DNA of 64,000 bases, from contig JAJEKV010000067.1 in assembly GCA_021234155.1 (NCBI GenBank), positions 4,333,279 through 4,397,278 of the forward strand. Direction: 5' to 3'. The stretch is from Isoetes taiwanensis (Eukaryota > Streptophyta > Lycopodiopsida > Isoetales > Isoetaceae). How positions within the stretch are numbered: the first letter of the stretch is position 1; each line of letters opens with the position of its first letter. The translations under genes and the position numbers were made by a program. Of the stretch, positions 46,301-60,244 are shown piece after piece. The notes under the pieces were generated by a model that made no database searches, was not told where the DNA came from, and saw nothing but the letters and a program-made list of their open reading frames with translations.

Positions 46301-47053
46301 AACTTATATTTAGGGCAAGAAACAAAAATTACATGTCCAAAAAGTATTTTTGGTATTAAAAAAAACTTCCCGCGCCCGCGAAGCCCGGATTTTGGATATA
46401 TCTAGTGTAAATAGGACTCGCCACGTCACTTTTCTCCCGGTAGGTCGGCCGTCTAACTGGCTTTTCCTAGTGGACCTTAACGAGAGGCTTAGATTGAATC
46501 TCTTTTTTCCACGCGGGCACATCATAACCGGCCATCTTCTGTCTTATTTTCACTCTCTTTTGAAGACATGTCTCAACGGACTGGATTTACCTTCTACACC
46601 GTGTTTAATCCCCTCCGTTGGTATTTTCAAACAGAAACCTTACTCTCTCAAATTCTTCCGAATTAGTATCCTGAGCTGCTTTTGGAGCTCAAGATTGTGT
46701 GTTGAGCTCATTTTTCGGCCCTGCTGATATTTTTTTGAAATTAGAGCATTGGATTTTTGAATGTGGATAGTTTGCTGGATCGATCCAATCAATCTGCGTG
46801 TTTTTTCCTGCCGGATTTCGCCTTTTCTCTTATATCTATTGTACTTCCCCCTTCAAATCATGTAAAAACCTGAGGTTAAGCAACCGAGGCATTGTGAAAA
46901 TTTTTGTTACGGCAATGGTGTTTTGATTCTTTAGAAGCGGAGGGAGCATCTAGGATCCCACACATTAATCTGCATCGTTTGATCGAACTTTTTTGTTTTC
47001 GTAGCAGAGCAACTTGCATGTGAGATCCAGATTGCAGCCCAGCTCTGCAGAGC
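46301..47053 (+). promoter_or_regulatory. Upstream region of the AIR9-like gene
   Basis: Non-coding, with pyrimidine-rich tracts and a GC-rich patch near 46367-46460. It should contain the promoter and 5' UTR of the gene starting at 47054. I could not place a transcription start or exclude an intron in the leader. Confidence 0.4.
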
Positions 47054-50000
47054 ATGGAAGTATATGAGGAGCAGCATTTTTATCACCAGGCTACCGGAAT
47101 GGCAGACCCTGAGCTTGAGGATCTTCCTTCTGAAGGTCGCAATCTGCACAATGCCGGCAATGGGGATGTTTCAGAAGATGAGGAATTAGATCGCAGCGAT
47201 ATCGAACAGGAAGAACACGAAGAAGAGGCGTTGGAAATTGAAGCTTCTGATAACAATGTGGAAAAGCTGGGCGAAAATGGTGGCCCTCCGGTAACAGAAT
47301 CCAAGCCAACTGCATCAGGAGCTAACGGAAAGGAGGCCACAGAAAAGCTTGGACTTGGATCTAGGGTAACAAAAGTTGCAACAAAGTCTAGCATTGCCGG
47401 AGTAAAAAAGAACAGCCCAAACGGGAATACGAGTGGAACACAGCTGAAGCCATTTTTGAGGTCATCTTCTTCAGCTGCAGCAGCTCGAAGGCAGGAAGCA
47501 GCCACTGCAGGAAGCAACGGAAGCCATAGCCATGCAAATAGCAGTACGTCGTCTTCGGTTCGCAAAAGCAACGGAGCTCTAAGCTGCCCAACAACTCCAA
47601 GAGGTTCTGGGGCTGCTAAACTTACTCTTTCTTTAACTCCGACAACTCCAAGGGCATCCATAGCTTCTAAAACACCCACAACTCCCAAATCTTCTACCAG
47701 TTCTAGGACCCCAACAACGCCGAAGGCCTTATCAGCTCCCAAAGTGCCCACATTGAAACGTAGAGCCAGCTTGGGTTCTTCTCTTCCCACCACTGATCCT
47801 TCAAACAGAAGAGCTTCTCTAGGCCCCAGCCTCACGCCTTCAAAACCTTCGCCCTCTGTAGTCGATCCATCTAGAAGGGCTTCACTTACAGGCTTGGCTT
47901 CCAGATCAGCCCCTTCACCTTCAGAACTAAAGAAATGGGCTAGTTCACCATCTACTTCTTCTTCCAGAACCCCCAAGACTCCTACATCTACGTCTACATC
48001 CAGAGTTACCCCGTCTTCGGCTGCCGGAAGTGGTACTAGCAAACCTTCAACTGATTATCTTAGACGAAGTAGCTCTTCCTTGACTCCCAAGACACCCACC
48101 ACACCAATTGCCAAGTCCCCTGGTTTAAGATCTTCATCATCTAAGATCTTGGGTTCTTCTCCAAAATCCCCTGGTGATTCTTTGTCCTCTCAGACTTCTA
48201 TTGCATCCTCCACTAGATCCCAGATCACAAATGGAGTACATGGTAGCATTGGAACGAAGAAAATCAGCCCTGCTAGTGCTGGAGTTAGGAGATCATCGTC
48301 ATCCAGAGTATACGACCATGCTGTCTCTACCTCCAGATCTACATCCTCTCTCTTGTCTAGCTCCACAGATAGAACAGCTATGGAGAGAAGTCAGAATGGT
48401 GCACTTAGAAGGAAATCCTTAACCCCAGATTCTAAGGATCCCAAGCTTATTGCATTACCACCTGCTGATGGGAAGGCAGGAGATGATGTGGTAAGTATGA
48501 ATTTTGCTTTTATAATTGTGGATGCCTATGCAGATGAAATCACTGGCTTATGCTATTTGAATTATGACAGCGGCTTGATTTGAAAGGTCAAAAAGTGAAA
48601 AGCCTTGACCCCAGTTTCATCAACCTGAATCCAAAGCTAGAGGTAAGAAGATACCTATATATTGGTAAAAATTTAGGGTCTGTGGATTCACAACTTAATT
48701 TGCAAACAGTTTGTTTATTTGAGAGACAACAAGCTATCAGACTTGAGTGGGATTGAGATCTTAAAACGGGTTAAGGTGAGATAAGTTTATTATTAGTTTT
48801 TGATTTGTCTTTGCTCACCAAAACAAGTTCATTGCAAAGGAAACTGAAGTTGTGATTATTGTGAAGGTCTTGGATTTAAGCTTCAATGAATTTAAAGGAG
48901 CTGGATTGAACCCTTGAAAACTGCAAAGGCTTGCAGGTACATAGGCAATGCTTATTTTCTTGTTGCATATCTTTGTAAAAGGTACTTATGGTGGTCTGTT
49001 ATTACAGCAACTTTATCTTGCTGGAAATCAGATTACATCTTTGAGTGGGTTACCAGAATTTCCAAACCTAGAGGTGCCTATTAGCTCTCATTTCCACTTT
49101 GATTGTTTATTTGAAGGCTTTTTATGACCGGTTTTTTAAGGTCTTACAAAATTGTTTCCACCACAGTAATGCTTTGAATTTTATCTGTCTCAGTTTTTAT
49201 CAGTGGCACAAAATAAACTCAAATCGCTAGCAATGGCAACACAGCCAAGACTTCAGGTATGCATGCAAAAAGTACTATTTTGATTATTTTTCTTTATACT
49301 AAGATGAAGTTCACTGTAACCATCTGGAATGAAGGTTCTTGCTGCAAGTAAAAACAAGATATCCACCCTAAAGGGATTTCCATATCTTCCCTCACTCGAG
49401 GTATGCGTTCAAAACTGTATGCCTTGGTTATATGCAAACTCCTAAGCCTCTCTTTTCTTATGCAGCACTTACGCTTAGAAGAGAACCCTATTTTGGAGTT
49501 TCCACATGTGGAAGCTGCATCCATCTTGCTTGTTGGGCCAACCTTAAAGAAGTTCAATGATCGCGGTATGAGCAAGCATAATCCCTCGTAAAACTTTCAG
49601 ACCATAAGGATTGTTACAGGCCTATTTTGCTTCCAATAGATGTGCCTGATAGAAGATCTTGGAGAGTTAGTTGATATTAATCATAAATTGCTGATTTAGC
49701 GATAATATTCTAGGAATACATATATAATGGCAAGATACTTTTATAACAAAGTACCAAATTGAAACATGCAGAAGGCAAGCTTTGCTTATCATTATAATAA
49801 TCATTTTGCGACCTTGTTCCCAGACCTTTCTATAGATGAACAGCAATTAGCGCAGCTTTATCCAGCTTTCACGCCCATGTGTATTAGAGAAGGATGGGAG
49901 TTTTGTAGCCCAGAAGATGCTGTTGGTAAGAATCTCACTTTCATTCTTGTAGAAACCTTTTTCTGCTGAGGTGCCATACTGTTTTCAAAAAATACATACC

Positions 50001-53000
50001 TTTTCAGAGTCAACGATGCAGTTCATGGTGGAACAGTGGAAAGATAACTTGCCACCTGGGTATAAACTGGTGAAAGCATTTATGGATCGGCCCTTTGAAG
50101 AAGATCCTTGCCATGCCGAGTTTTTGTTTGAGAAGGAAAGTTCCAACTTTGAGGAAAGTGATATTAAACTGCAGTACCAGTGGTTTATTGGAGAGAGAAC
50201 CCCAACAAATTTTGAATTGATTGAAAATGCTACAGAGCAGGTAGGGGGTTTGTTCTCTGTCTTAACAGTTTCATTTTACCTAGCAGTAATAACATTCACA
50301 AAATACAGGTTTACTGGCCTAGGCATGATGATGTAGGACGTTGCTTGAAAGTCCAGTGCACTCCATCAGTGGGTGAAAAGGAATACCCTCCTGTTTTTGT
50401 TGCATCTTTTCCAGTCTCTCCAGGTAAGAGAAACATTCCTTGTGATATCCTCATCCTGTTACTAAATCTAGATACTTTGTGCAGGCACAGGGAGCCCAAA
50501 AGTCCTCAAAGTTAATGTCGAAGGCGAGCTAATAGAAGGAAACTTGATACGTGGTTCTGCTGAGGTTGCTTGGTGTGGTGGCACCCCAGGTGCTGGTGTG
50601 GTGAGGTAATTCAACTGTGAAGCTTACTATGAAATTCAACCAATGCAAATGGACAATCTTTAGCAATGTATTACCTGCATACCTTTGCAGCTGGCTGAGA
50701 CGTACAGAAAATGGCACTCCAGTGGCGATCATTGGAGCAGAGGATTATGAGTATTGCCTAACCGTTGAAGATGTCGGTACAAAGTTATTGTTCATGTATA
50801 CACCTGTTACAGAGGAAGGCGTGAGAGGAGAATCACAATATGCAATGACAACCATAATCCAAGCAGGTATTAACTATGTTTACTCTATATTTGAATTATA
50901 TAGAATATGAAGCATGATATTGATAGCGAGATGCATATAAACATGTCTCATTGCACAATCCTGATGGTACATTGCTTTGTGGATTTATTCAGCACCCCCA
51001 CATGTTAGCAGTGTGCAGATTACTGGTGATGTTATTGAAGGGAACGTTATTTGCTGAAACTGGAAATTATTCTGGTGGAAGAGAAGGGGCAAGCAAGTTT
51101 GAATGGCTTCGTGAGGATCCTGAGACTGGGTAAATTGTCAAACCTGTTTAAGGATAGCATGTGAGGTCACACACGCAGCACAGAAAGTTTTCACGTCACA
51201 TTATCTTAAGAAGCCTATGAAAGTTCAATACAAGAGCCTGGAAGGCCCAGCCTTGGAATAAGAGGGAGAGGAATGAAGTTTCATGGATCTGAAGGCCACA
51301 ATATTATCTCCTTTCTTATATTCTTGATTATGTGATTGCAGGGAGTTCAAGCTTGCCGCTGTTGGTAATGCAGAATATCTTCTTACTGAACAGGATGTAG
51401 GATTGCAGTTGATGTTTATCTACACACCTGTCAGCACTGGAGGTAATCACCTGATAATAGTAGGATAATTGATTGATGGTTTTGAGCTTGCCTGAATAAT
51501 TCTTGGTTAGCCTTACTCCATCGTGCTCAATCCCAATTGCAGGTGCCCATGGCAACCCTGTCTCTGCAATATCTAGCAAAGTATTACTTGGTAAGTTGAT
51601 TCGCTAACACATTGCAACATTATCAAGCATCTTTTATATCTTGTATTTATGCTGCCTATTTCTGTCAAGCAGCTCCTCCAAGGGTTGCCCAGCTAAGGAT
51701 AGTTGGAGATCTGAGAGAAGGAAACAAGGTAGTTGTTAGTGGAACATTCATTGGTGGCGTTGAAGGAGCAAGTAGGGTCCAATGGTTCAAAACCCAACAT
51801 TCGGAGCTAGAGTTGGATGAAAGCTTATTTGAGCCCATTAGCACATCCAAAGTTGCAAAGGTAATTGGAAACGCATTGTTATAATTCTAGTACTCTGGCT
51901 TATGTATGCAGTATGTTTCAGGCATTCCGTATACCACTGGGAGCTGTTGGCCACTATCTAGTCGCGAAATATACACCAGTGCGTTCAGATGGTGAAAGTG
52001 GACAGCCTGGCCTTGTCATATCTGAAACGCACGTAGAAAGTACGTCAATTGCAGTGTCATTTTGTGCCGTTAATTTTTGTCAGGTTGTGTTCTTGTACGA
52101 ATACAATATAGAATCAACTTAAGTCTGTCTATACTTTTACACTCTTCATCAATAAGATTAAGCTGTATTTTAGTCCAAATTAAAGAGTCCCATTGGTCTG
52201 GAAAAGAGGTAAAAGTTTTTTGGAGAGGAGTCTCTTGTGTCTATCAATATATGGTTTATCCTTATCCTTGATATGCTAAGGTATCCATATCCTGCAGTGT
52301 TACCACCAAGCTTAAACTTTTTGACAATAAATGGTGGCTTCGTTGAAGGCGAAACTTTGACAGCATCATATGGCTATGTGGGTGGACATGAAGGGTCAAG
52401 TCAGTATCACTGGTATCTTCATGAGGTATATATCACAGATTTACTCCACAAAAACTTTAGAACGTGTTTCAATGGATGCTTTTACACTGCAGGATGAATG
52501 TGACCCTGGTACACCAATTCCAGGAAGTGCAGGGCAACTTCAGTATCAAGTAACAAAGGAAGCCGTAAACAGATTCATATCATTTAAATGCGTACCGATC
52601 CGAGATGATGGAGTAGTTGGTGAAGGAAGGAACACCATGACCCAAGAACCTATAAAGCCAGGCAGGTCTTCTTAGAACACACTTCAAGGTTGTCATTCCT
52701 ATAATAAGACTTCCCATCTGCAGGTTCACCAAAATTACTCGCTTTGCATATATTTGGGGATCCAAGAGAGGGGTCCGATCTTAAAGTTGAGAAGACCTAT
52801 TGGGGTGGTAATGAAGGTGCCTCAAAACTGCAGTGGTTCTTGGTGGGTAGTAACTAGAAATGAAGTATTTGATGAAACATGAAAATAGGGTTTTCGTATG
52901 CTGATCCGACCTAAGTTTCTTTTGCCAGACAAGTGCGGACGGCACACAACGGGAGATTAGGGGAGCTGTTGATGATGTTTATACTGTCCGTTGTGAGGAC

Positions 53001-56000
53001 ATAGATGGCTTGATATGTTGCTCATGTGAACCCATCCGAGAAGATGGTGCAAAGGGCCCTATTTCAGTATCACAACTTTTAGGTCCAGTGGTACCAGGTA
53101 CTTGTTACCTTGATTTTGTAATTATTCATATTCAAATTTCCTTCGAAGCATGCTCATTTTTCTATTGCATATCAGCACCACCAAGTTGCGAGCATCTTGA
53201 AATTTGTGGCCCACTAGTTGAAGGTGGATGTCTCACGTTCAAAGCAACTTATAAGGGAGGGTATGTTATCTCCCAGTGTTGTGTTCTTGTCAAAGGCTTG
53301 TTAAGGTGTATTTAATCTTACAACAAAAACTAAGATTGCAACTGCAGGTTTAGAGGGCCTTGTAGATACGAGTGGCTCCGGAAAGTGGGCAAAGAAGAGG
53401 TCCACCTCAGTGATAATGGTAAAATATGTCTATATGTTAATCATTTTCAAAAGTATGGTTGCTTATCTCAGGTTGTTTTGTCTCCATTGTAGAGGTTCTT
53501 TACCTGACATCAGAGGAGGTTGGTGCTCAAATCAAGTTCATCTTCATACCTGTTCGAGTTGATGGTCTTGTTGGAAGCCCATGTACTGTGATTTCGGATG
53601 TGGTGACTGATGGTAATCCTGTGTTCGATGGAAATGGGTTGTGTAGGTTATTTTTGTTCTTTAAGTAAATCAAGTAATAAACTGCTGATATTTGCTTCAT
53701 AGCTGATCCGGAGGGAAAAGATCTATTCATTGAAGAATGTTTTGAAGACATAAGTGTTATTCCTCGGAAGACATATTTTTTGGTGGCCAGGAGGGTGAAA
53801 GTCAATACATGTGGTATAGAACTGGATGTCGGCTAGATGGAACAGAACTGCCTATTGATGCCAGATATTTATCCAGCTCCATGTGTGTAGTCTTCCCTAT
53901 GCACAGTTTAATGACTTATATTTTTTGTTTCTAAACGAGATCCTAATGTGCAGGATTTACAAACCTAAATTGGAGGATGTCGGCTCATACCTTGTCCTTC
54001 AGTGGTTACCAATTCGACGAGATGGGAAGCGGGGAGAGCCACTTATTGCATGCAGTAGAAGGCCAGTTGCACCAGGTCTTGCCAGAGCCAATTATTAGCC
54101 TTTTGTTGGAGCAAGAGAATGCAACATAAACTTAACATATTTTCTGTCAACTTGCAGCACCACCAATTGTTAAAAATGTTCGTTTGAAGTCAATTTCATC
54201 CAGTATGTTTGTTGGGGGTGGGGATTATTACGGGGGAATGGAGGGTGACAGTCAAATAAGTTGGTACCGTGAAACTGCTGATGGTTCCACAATGTTGATT
54301 GAAGGCGCTACTTCAAAGACATACGTTGTTATGGAAGATGATTATACTTGCAGGATTATATTTGGGTATACTCAAAATTGTTTGCTTGCAGTATCTGCAA
54401 TGCGTTCTGATCTTAATTTTGAGAAGTTGCAACTGTTTAAATTGGCAGGTACACTCCAGTGAGAGACGATGGAGCAGTTGGTGATTTGGTGCTCTCAGAG
54501 CCGAGCAACATAATTTACCCAGGCAAGTTTGTAGAGAAACCACATTGGGATGGCTTCAAAATCATTGAGTTTTCACAAAGTATTTGCTTGTGTGCAGATT
54601 TGCCAAGGGGTGCAAAACTAGTTCTCTCGGGAAGGTTATTGAAGGTGAGGTATTAACTGCCTTGGAAGTTATGCCAAAGGGTGATGTACAACAACGTGTT
54701 TGGGAAAAGTACAAGAAAGACGTGAAATACCAATGGTGTGCCTCTCCTCTGTAGATGATTTATTTGTGTACCTGTCAACTAATGCTCATAACATGCAGGT
54801 CACGAACACTTGAGACTTCTGAGGAAGCTAAGTTTGAAATAATACCTCTTCAGCGGTCCTGTACATACAAAGTCCGCCTAGAGGATGTAGGCTATTGTTT
54901 GCAATGTGAATGTATTGTCTCAGACATATTTGGAAGGACAACAGAACCAGTTTATGCTACCACACAGGCTGTAGTACCAGGTGCTTCTTTGACTTGTGCA
55001 CTATATCTTGTTACGTCGTCTTATTTCTACAAAGAGCTTAATCTGACCTTTGTATGCAGGATTGCCTAGGATAGACAAGTTGGAAATAGAAGGGCGTGGA
55101 TTTCACACAAATCTTTATGCAGTTAGGGGCCTTTACAGTGGAGGCAAGGAGGGCAAAAGCACCATCCAATGGTTTCGAGCCATGGCTGGGAGTCCAGATC
55201 TGATTCCCATTCCTGGTATCACACGATGCTTGTTTTATATGCCTGTTGAGAAGTTCCTTAACTTTGCATTGATGTCCTTACAGGAGAGGTTGGACGAATG
55301 TATGAAGCAAATGTTGATGATGTTGGATACAGACTAGTTGCAATCTATACACCTTTCCGAGAGGATGGAGTAGAAGGCAATCCAACCTCAGCTTCAACTG
55401 AGCCTATTGAAGTTGGTATGCACGTGCATTTGCATCAAGACTCATGTTATAAGAATTGTCCTCTTTTTTGAGGACATCTGAAGATTTTGGCTATGCACAT
55501 GCCCCTAATCGACCCTTTATTTAACAGAACCAGAGGTTTCCAAGGAGGTGAAGCAAAAGTTGGAACTTGGTGCTGTAAAGTTTGAGGTGAAGTTTGCACT
55601 CTATTGTGTGATTGCATCGTTGCTTTTGATAAAAAGAGATATTTATGCTCTGTTTTGCTTGTTTTAAATATATATTTTTATGATCGAGACCGATCACCAC
55701 TGAAGGTATATAGTACAAATTTCATATATTATTACAACCATAGTTTTTTTTCACCAATCACATTCTGATTTCAGGTCCAGCAACAACAGGGGTTGGGTAG
55801 TTTGGAGAGACGGATATTAGATGTTAATAGGAAGAGAATAAAAGTGGTCAAGCCAGGATCGAAAACATCTTTCCAATCTACAGAGATCCGTGGATCATAT
55901 ACTCCACCATTTCATGTAACTTTACCCCTTAACAAGGTTTAGGATTATTTCACAAACACAATTCTGACTTACAGTATTGCAGGTTGAGCTTTTCCGAAAT

Positions 56001-56153
56001 GATCAACACCGCTTGAAGATTGTCATAGACAGTGAAAATGAGGTGGATCTCATGGTCCGGACAAGACACATACGAGATGTCATTGCACTTGTAATAAGGG
56101 GCCTTGCACAAAGATACAACAGCACCCCATTGAATTTATTGCTGAAAATGTAA
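47054..56153 (+). CDS. AIR9: AIR9-like microtubule-associated protein, 36 exons
   Basis: The coding parts sum to about 5.7 kb (~1,900 residues; Arabidopsis AIR9 is about 1,700). Exon 1 (47054-48490) is an acidic start followed by a basic Ser/Thr/Pro-rich region with repeated TPTTPK and RRASLG motifs, the microtubule-binding part. Exons 2-8 (48571-49565) encode leucine-rich repeats, ending KHLRLEENPILEFP-like and VGPTLKKFNDR. Exons 9-33 (49824-55415) encode eleven A9 repeats (pattern YxGGxEGxSxxxW and a DVG...YTPVRxDG half). Exons 34-36 (to 56153) encode the conserved tail RRILDVNRKRIKVVKPG to the stop. AIR9 marks the preprophase band and the cell-plate insertion site. Five one-base homopolymer indels (exons 4 twice, 14, 26, 30) break the frame; all other exon phases fit. 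Two introns start with GC. I regard it as probably functional with assembly errors. Confidence 0.9.
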
Positions 56154-56866
56154 ATCAGATTGTTGGAAGCCCCGTTTCTGGAGGAAGATTGTCAGCTTAC
56201 CGCATTGGGCTTCACCAGGCTCCAGGAATTTTGATATTCTCTGGTTAAGTTTGTAAGTATGATGAAATCTAGAATCATGTATATCCTATATTTACATAAT
56301 GCCTGACGATTTTCTCAGGATTTCATCTATAAGGTAATTGTGAGCCGAGTGGAAAATTAAGATAAGAGTGGAAGTTCTTTCATGTACTTCCATCCTTGAG
56401 TGGATAATGTAACATAAACAAAAATCCTAAAAGCGTTATGTAAACATTCAATTTTAATGAAAAATCATTTGGTGGTTGATTTTTATGCATGGCAAATTGG
56501 GCTTTCCAAAATAGTTAAGAAATGGAACAACTTGGAAGTTCTTAAACTGAATTATTCTTCAAGTAAAACCATCTTACTATTACGATACACCCAATTTGAG
56601 TTGGCCTCAGGGTTCAAGTTTGATGGGCACCCCTTAATTTTCTAATGACAGGCACCTTTTTTTTTGTCTTTCATATATAACAGAATGTTGATCAATTTGA
56701 ACCTTTCAACTGACGTACAAACTTTTAATTGACTTTTAATTGACGGAAGACTGTTTTTAAAACTTATTACATAGTAGTAACTACTAATATAAATATACAG
56801 TTAAAAAGTTAAGATTAGCATCAACTATTGGCTTTTGAAATCAATCTAACCGACTGATTGGAGTGC
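56154..56866. other. 3' flank of the AIR9-like gene
   Basis: AT-rich 3' UTR and beyond. AAATTG and AATGAAAA-type motifs are too common here to fix a polyadenylation site. No second gene was seen. Confidence 0.35.
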
Positions 56867-56925
56867 TCAAGAAACTGTGCAGAGTGCTCAAGAAACTGGT
56901 GGAGTGCTCAAGAAACTGGTGGGCA
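56867..56925. repeat. Short tandem repeat, three units of 20-24 bp
   Basis: ggagtgctcaagaaactg or agagtgctcaagaaactg occurs three times in a row. Confidence 0.8.
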
Positions 56926-57888
56926 GTAAAATAATCATTATAAATCTAATCGGGTAATGACTAATGCACTACTTAAAGAAGCAGTAAACATGAACAAGAA
57001 TGGAACAGGAAGGAAATATTGATTTACCTGTTGTTGCAACAGATGTGGGCTTTCGTTAACGTGGTGAATCTCGATGGCAGAGACAATGACGGCCTCTCTG
57101 CTTGGCAGTCCTCGATCTGACTGAAATGTGGTGAAAAGCCAAGCCACAGACTACATGCACAGACTCCATACATATGTCCTTTTGTGAAAAAAGGGGAAAA
57201 GAACAAAAAAAAAATGCTTTGAGCATTACCGACTTACTGCAAAGAGTCGTGGCAGGCACCTGGCAGAGCAGAAATGACTCAGATTTTCCAAATTGGTGGA
57301 TTTGTTGGGAAATGGGAGAATGTAGGAGGAATCGGGAATGTAGAAGTTTAAAAAACAAATATTCTTTAATGTTACCTAATTCATTATTCTATTAGAGGTA
57401 AGGATATTAAATCGATATGCCTATAAAATAACCCTAGTACTTATACAAAAATGAAAGGCAAATTTATATTTGCGACCTTTCAAATGACATACACATTTTT
57501 TTTTGCCTTTCTATATGACAGGCAAATTGATATTTGTTACCCTTCATATGCAAGACAACTTTTTTCGCTGCCTGTTTTGACGGGCAAAAAAGCCAAAAAA
57601 CAGGCATGAAAGCCGTCAAAGTTGAACCCTAGTGGCCTCCCATTGAATTGGTGAAACCCTTTCGGCTTTCATTAAAACTATCCTATTATACGATAATTAG
57701 CCTAATGAAAATGACAGCAAATCAAAGAATAATAGATTGTGGAAGTTCACACACATTGCCTGAATTATAGAGGAGGATGAGATCAAAGCTAAGATCACAT
57801 GAATTAGAGCTCGAAATCACAAGTTATATTATATTTAATGCATATAAACATTGCAAGGATTTACGAGGGATTTAAGAGGCCATAACGA

Positions 57889-57990
57889 ACTCCAATTCAG
57901 GTGATCTTAACTTTGATGGAAAGATTTTAAGATTTTATTGGACTCCAATTCAGGTGATCTCAACTTTGATGGAAAGATCTTATCCTCTTC
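57889..57990. repeat. Two 53-bp tandem repeats
   Basis: actccaattcaggtgatct followed by aactttgatggaaagat occurs at 57889 and again at 57942. Confidence 0.8.
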
Positions 57991-58019
57991 TATAAATCAT
58001 CCGAAATGTTAAAATAGGA

Positions 58020-58080
58020 AGGGTTTTCTATTTTAAAAATAGGAAGGGTTTCCAGGAAAATAAGAAAGGTTTCCACAACA
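58020..58080. repeat. Copies of the ggaagggtttcc motif
   Basis: aataggaagggttt occurs twice, followed by a diverged third copy. The same motif builds the repeat block at 60.55-60.85 kb. Confidence 0.5.
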
Positions 58081-58307
58081 TTATTTTCGGTCCTTTTTGT
58101 TTTATTGCTTTTCTTTTAACCAATTCCTGACCTATTTTATTCTTTCATTTTTGAAATCTGCAAACATTCCGAACGAACTCAGAACATGCCACACTGAGTG
58201 AAGTGATCACACGAGGATAATTCTAGTTGTGGCTGATTTCTAGCAGATCCAGCACTGGACAAAGTTTTTTCCAACCCGTTTTGGAGTTTCAGCTGGCGCG
58301 ACGTCCA

Positions 58308-58376
58308 GGGCTTAATGCGGGGCCTTTGTTGATAAGCTGGAGCTTAATGCGGGGCCTTTGTTGATAGGCTGGGGCA
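58308..58376. repeat. Two 38-bp tandem repeats
   Basis: gcttaatgcggggcctttg then ttgataagctgg occurs twice in immediate succession. Confidence 0.85.
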
Positions 58377-60200
58377 GTGTTGGGGAAACTTTTTTACCCT
58401 TATAGGAAAAATTCCTAACACTTTCCAAAGTAATTAGAATTTCTATAATTCACTCAGAAGCTTCCTACAATTACCATCCAAACCGGAACTAACATACTTT
58501 TATTATGATTAATTATCATTATCTAGTCTTGTCCAGCATTTTAAACCTTAAGAAGTGCCAAATACATACTTTGCCCCCCTATCTCTTATTGCACAAATAA
58601 CAAAGAAACACAAATAGATTAAAGATGTAGTTGAGGTAGGCTCACAAACAGTAGTGAGCAATAACTCCCTTATACAGTAAAAAACTCTAGTTAAAAACAT
58701 GTTTATCTGTCATAGAAAGTGGTTTTGGCAAGGACAATTTTTTGAAAAATTGAATTTCCATCATAGCCCATAAAAGGCATGTTCTGAAGCTCAATAGTTC
58801 ATAAGAATAAAGAAGATCAGCTTTGTATATATATGTCACTCTCTTCTTAACAGCAAGGATTCTAGAGATCTACATTCCTCTGTTAAACGCTCGATTAACA
58901 GAATGAAGCTATGAGGTCTCAGTCTTTCTTTTTCCCTGCATATGATTTGCAAGATAAAGCATTCTGCTTCGCAAAATACAAACAAGTAATATTCGTCCTG
59001 TTGACAAGAATCCAGGAATGCTGGCTTACATATCCCCATAAGCATTACAATGATAATTGATAACAGTGTGATCCCTTAGCAACCTAAACATCAACTGCCA
59101 ATCAGTTTTGATCTTTTGCCTTCCAACAAAAATAAATAACCACAAAGGAAATGCAGAACATGAATATCATTTTTTGCAATAACCTGGAAGATCAGCAGGC
59201 AGAAATATGGCAATTTATGCGAAATGGAATATTATATTGTATTTTGTCTTTGAAACATCAAATCCAGTCATTACATTCTGCAAATCATTCAAAAAACATA
59301 TACACCACTTTATTATACCTCGGTGCCTTCAAACACGAGAGGACAATACATAAAAAGAAAAATCGCAAATCTGACCGTCTTGGTACTAGAAAGGAGCGTG
59401 CATGCGGTTCTCGGCCCTCCATATGGACTATAAATGTCGTTTTCTAGTATTTTGGGCGGGAGGAATCCGGAAAACCTTAAAAATTGCGCAGCAGCAAATC
59501 CGACATCTTGATCTAAAGGACGGACATTTTCACAACGTAAAAACAACTTGAGAAGCATTCTGCCCTCTCCGCCAATGGCGCCTTGCCACGTGGCGTACTT
59601 TCATTTCCAGAAACATAAGGTCAGCTTTGTCTTTTGTTCATTTACGACGCGTTCTTCCTATTTACCTCGCGTTCTTTCTATTTACCTTGTTTACCTCACA
59701 TTCAACTTCATTTACCTTACCTTCCGACCTGCAGAATGCATCTCAAGTTATTTTTACGTTTCAGGAATGCTTGTTTTGCTAAGATTCCGGGCATGCCAAA
59801 TGCCTAAACTTTTGCGTATATTAGTGCCTATACTATTTAAGCATTAGTACAAAATACCCCCAAGGTCATGTTGGCTACTAATAATCATGCACTTTAAGTT
59901 AATCTAAGATGTATTAAGGGATAGGAACACTTGAAAAAATGTGTGAACACTAGTCTTACCCACTAACTAATAATCATGTCTCTCTTCAATGATTAAATAG
60001 TTAATATCTTATCATTTTGGCTAGCACTACATTACCCATATGGGGGCAAAATCCCAATGCTAAGCAACTTGCTCCAAAAATGTCCTCGATTGATTCGGAA
60101 GGTGATAACGATCTTTGCTAGATGTATTATCTTTTGGGTCCTCTTAGAATGTTTCACCATAAAGAAACAAAATAAAATTTAGATTTTGAAGATAGATAAA
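58377..60200. other. No recognisable gene; CCAATGGCGCC / GCCACGTGGC motif near 59.58 kb
   Basis: No protein domain was recognised. At 59572-59594 a CCAAT motif and a G-box-like GCCACGTGGC repeat the arrangement seen at 6443-6465, suggesting a shared repeat or promoter fragment. Pyrimidine-rich TTTACCT repeats follow near 59660-59725. Confidence 0.35.
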
Positions 60201-60244
60201 TAAATAGTATTTTTATGTCATGCCACATTGGCAGCCATGAGGAC

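Noticed and set aside
47083-48042. Minus-strand 319-aa frame
   Set aside because: Antisense of the Ser/Pro-rich first exon of the AIR9-like gene; biased composition explains the lack of stops.
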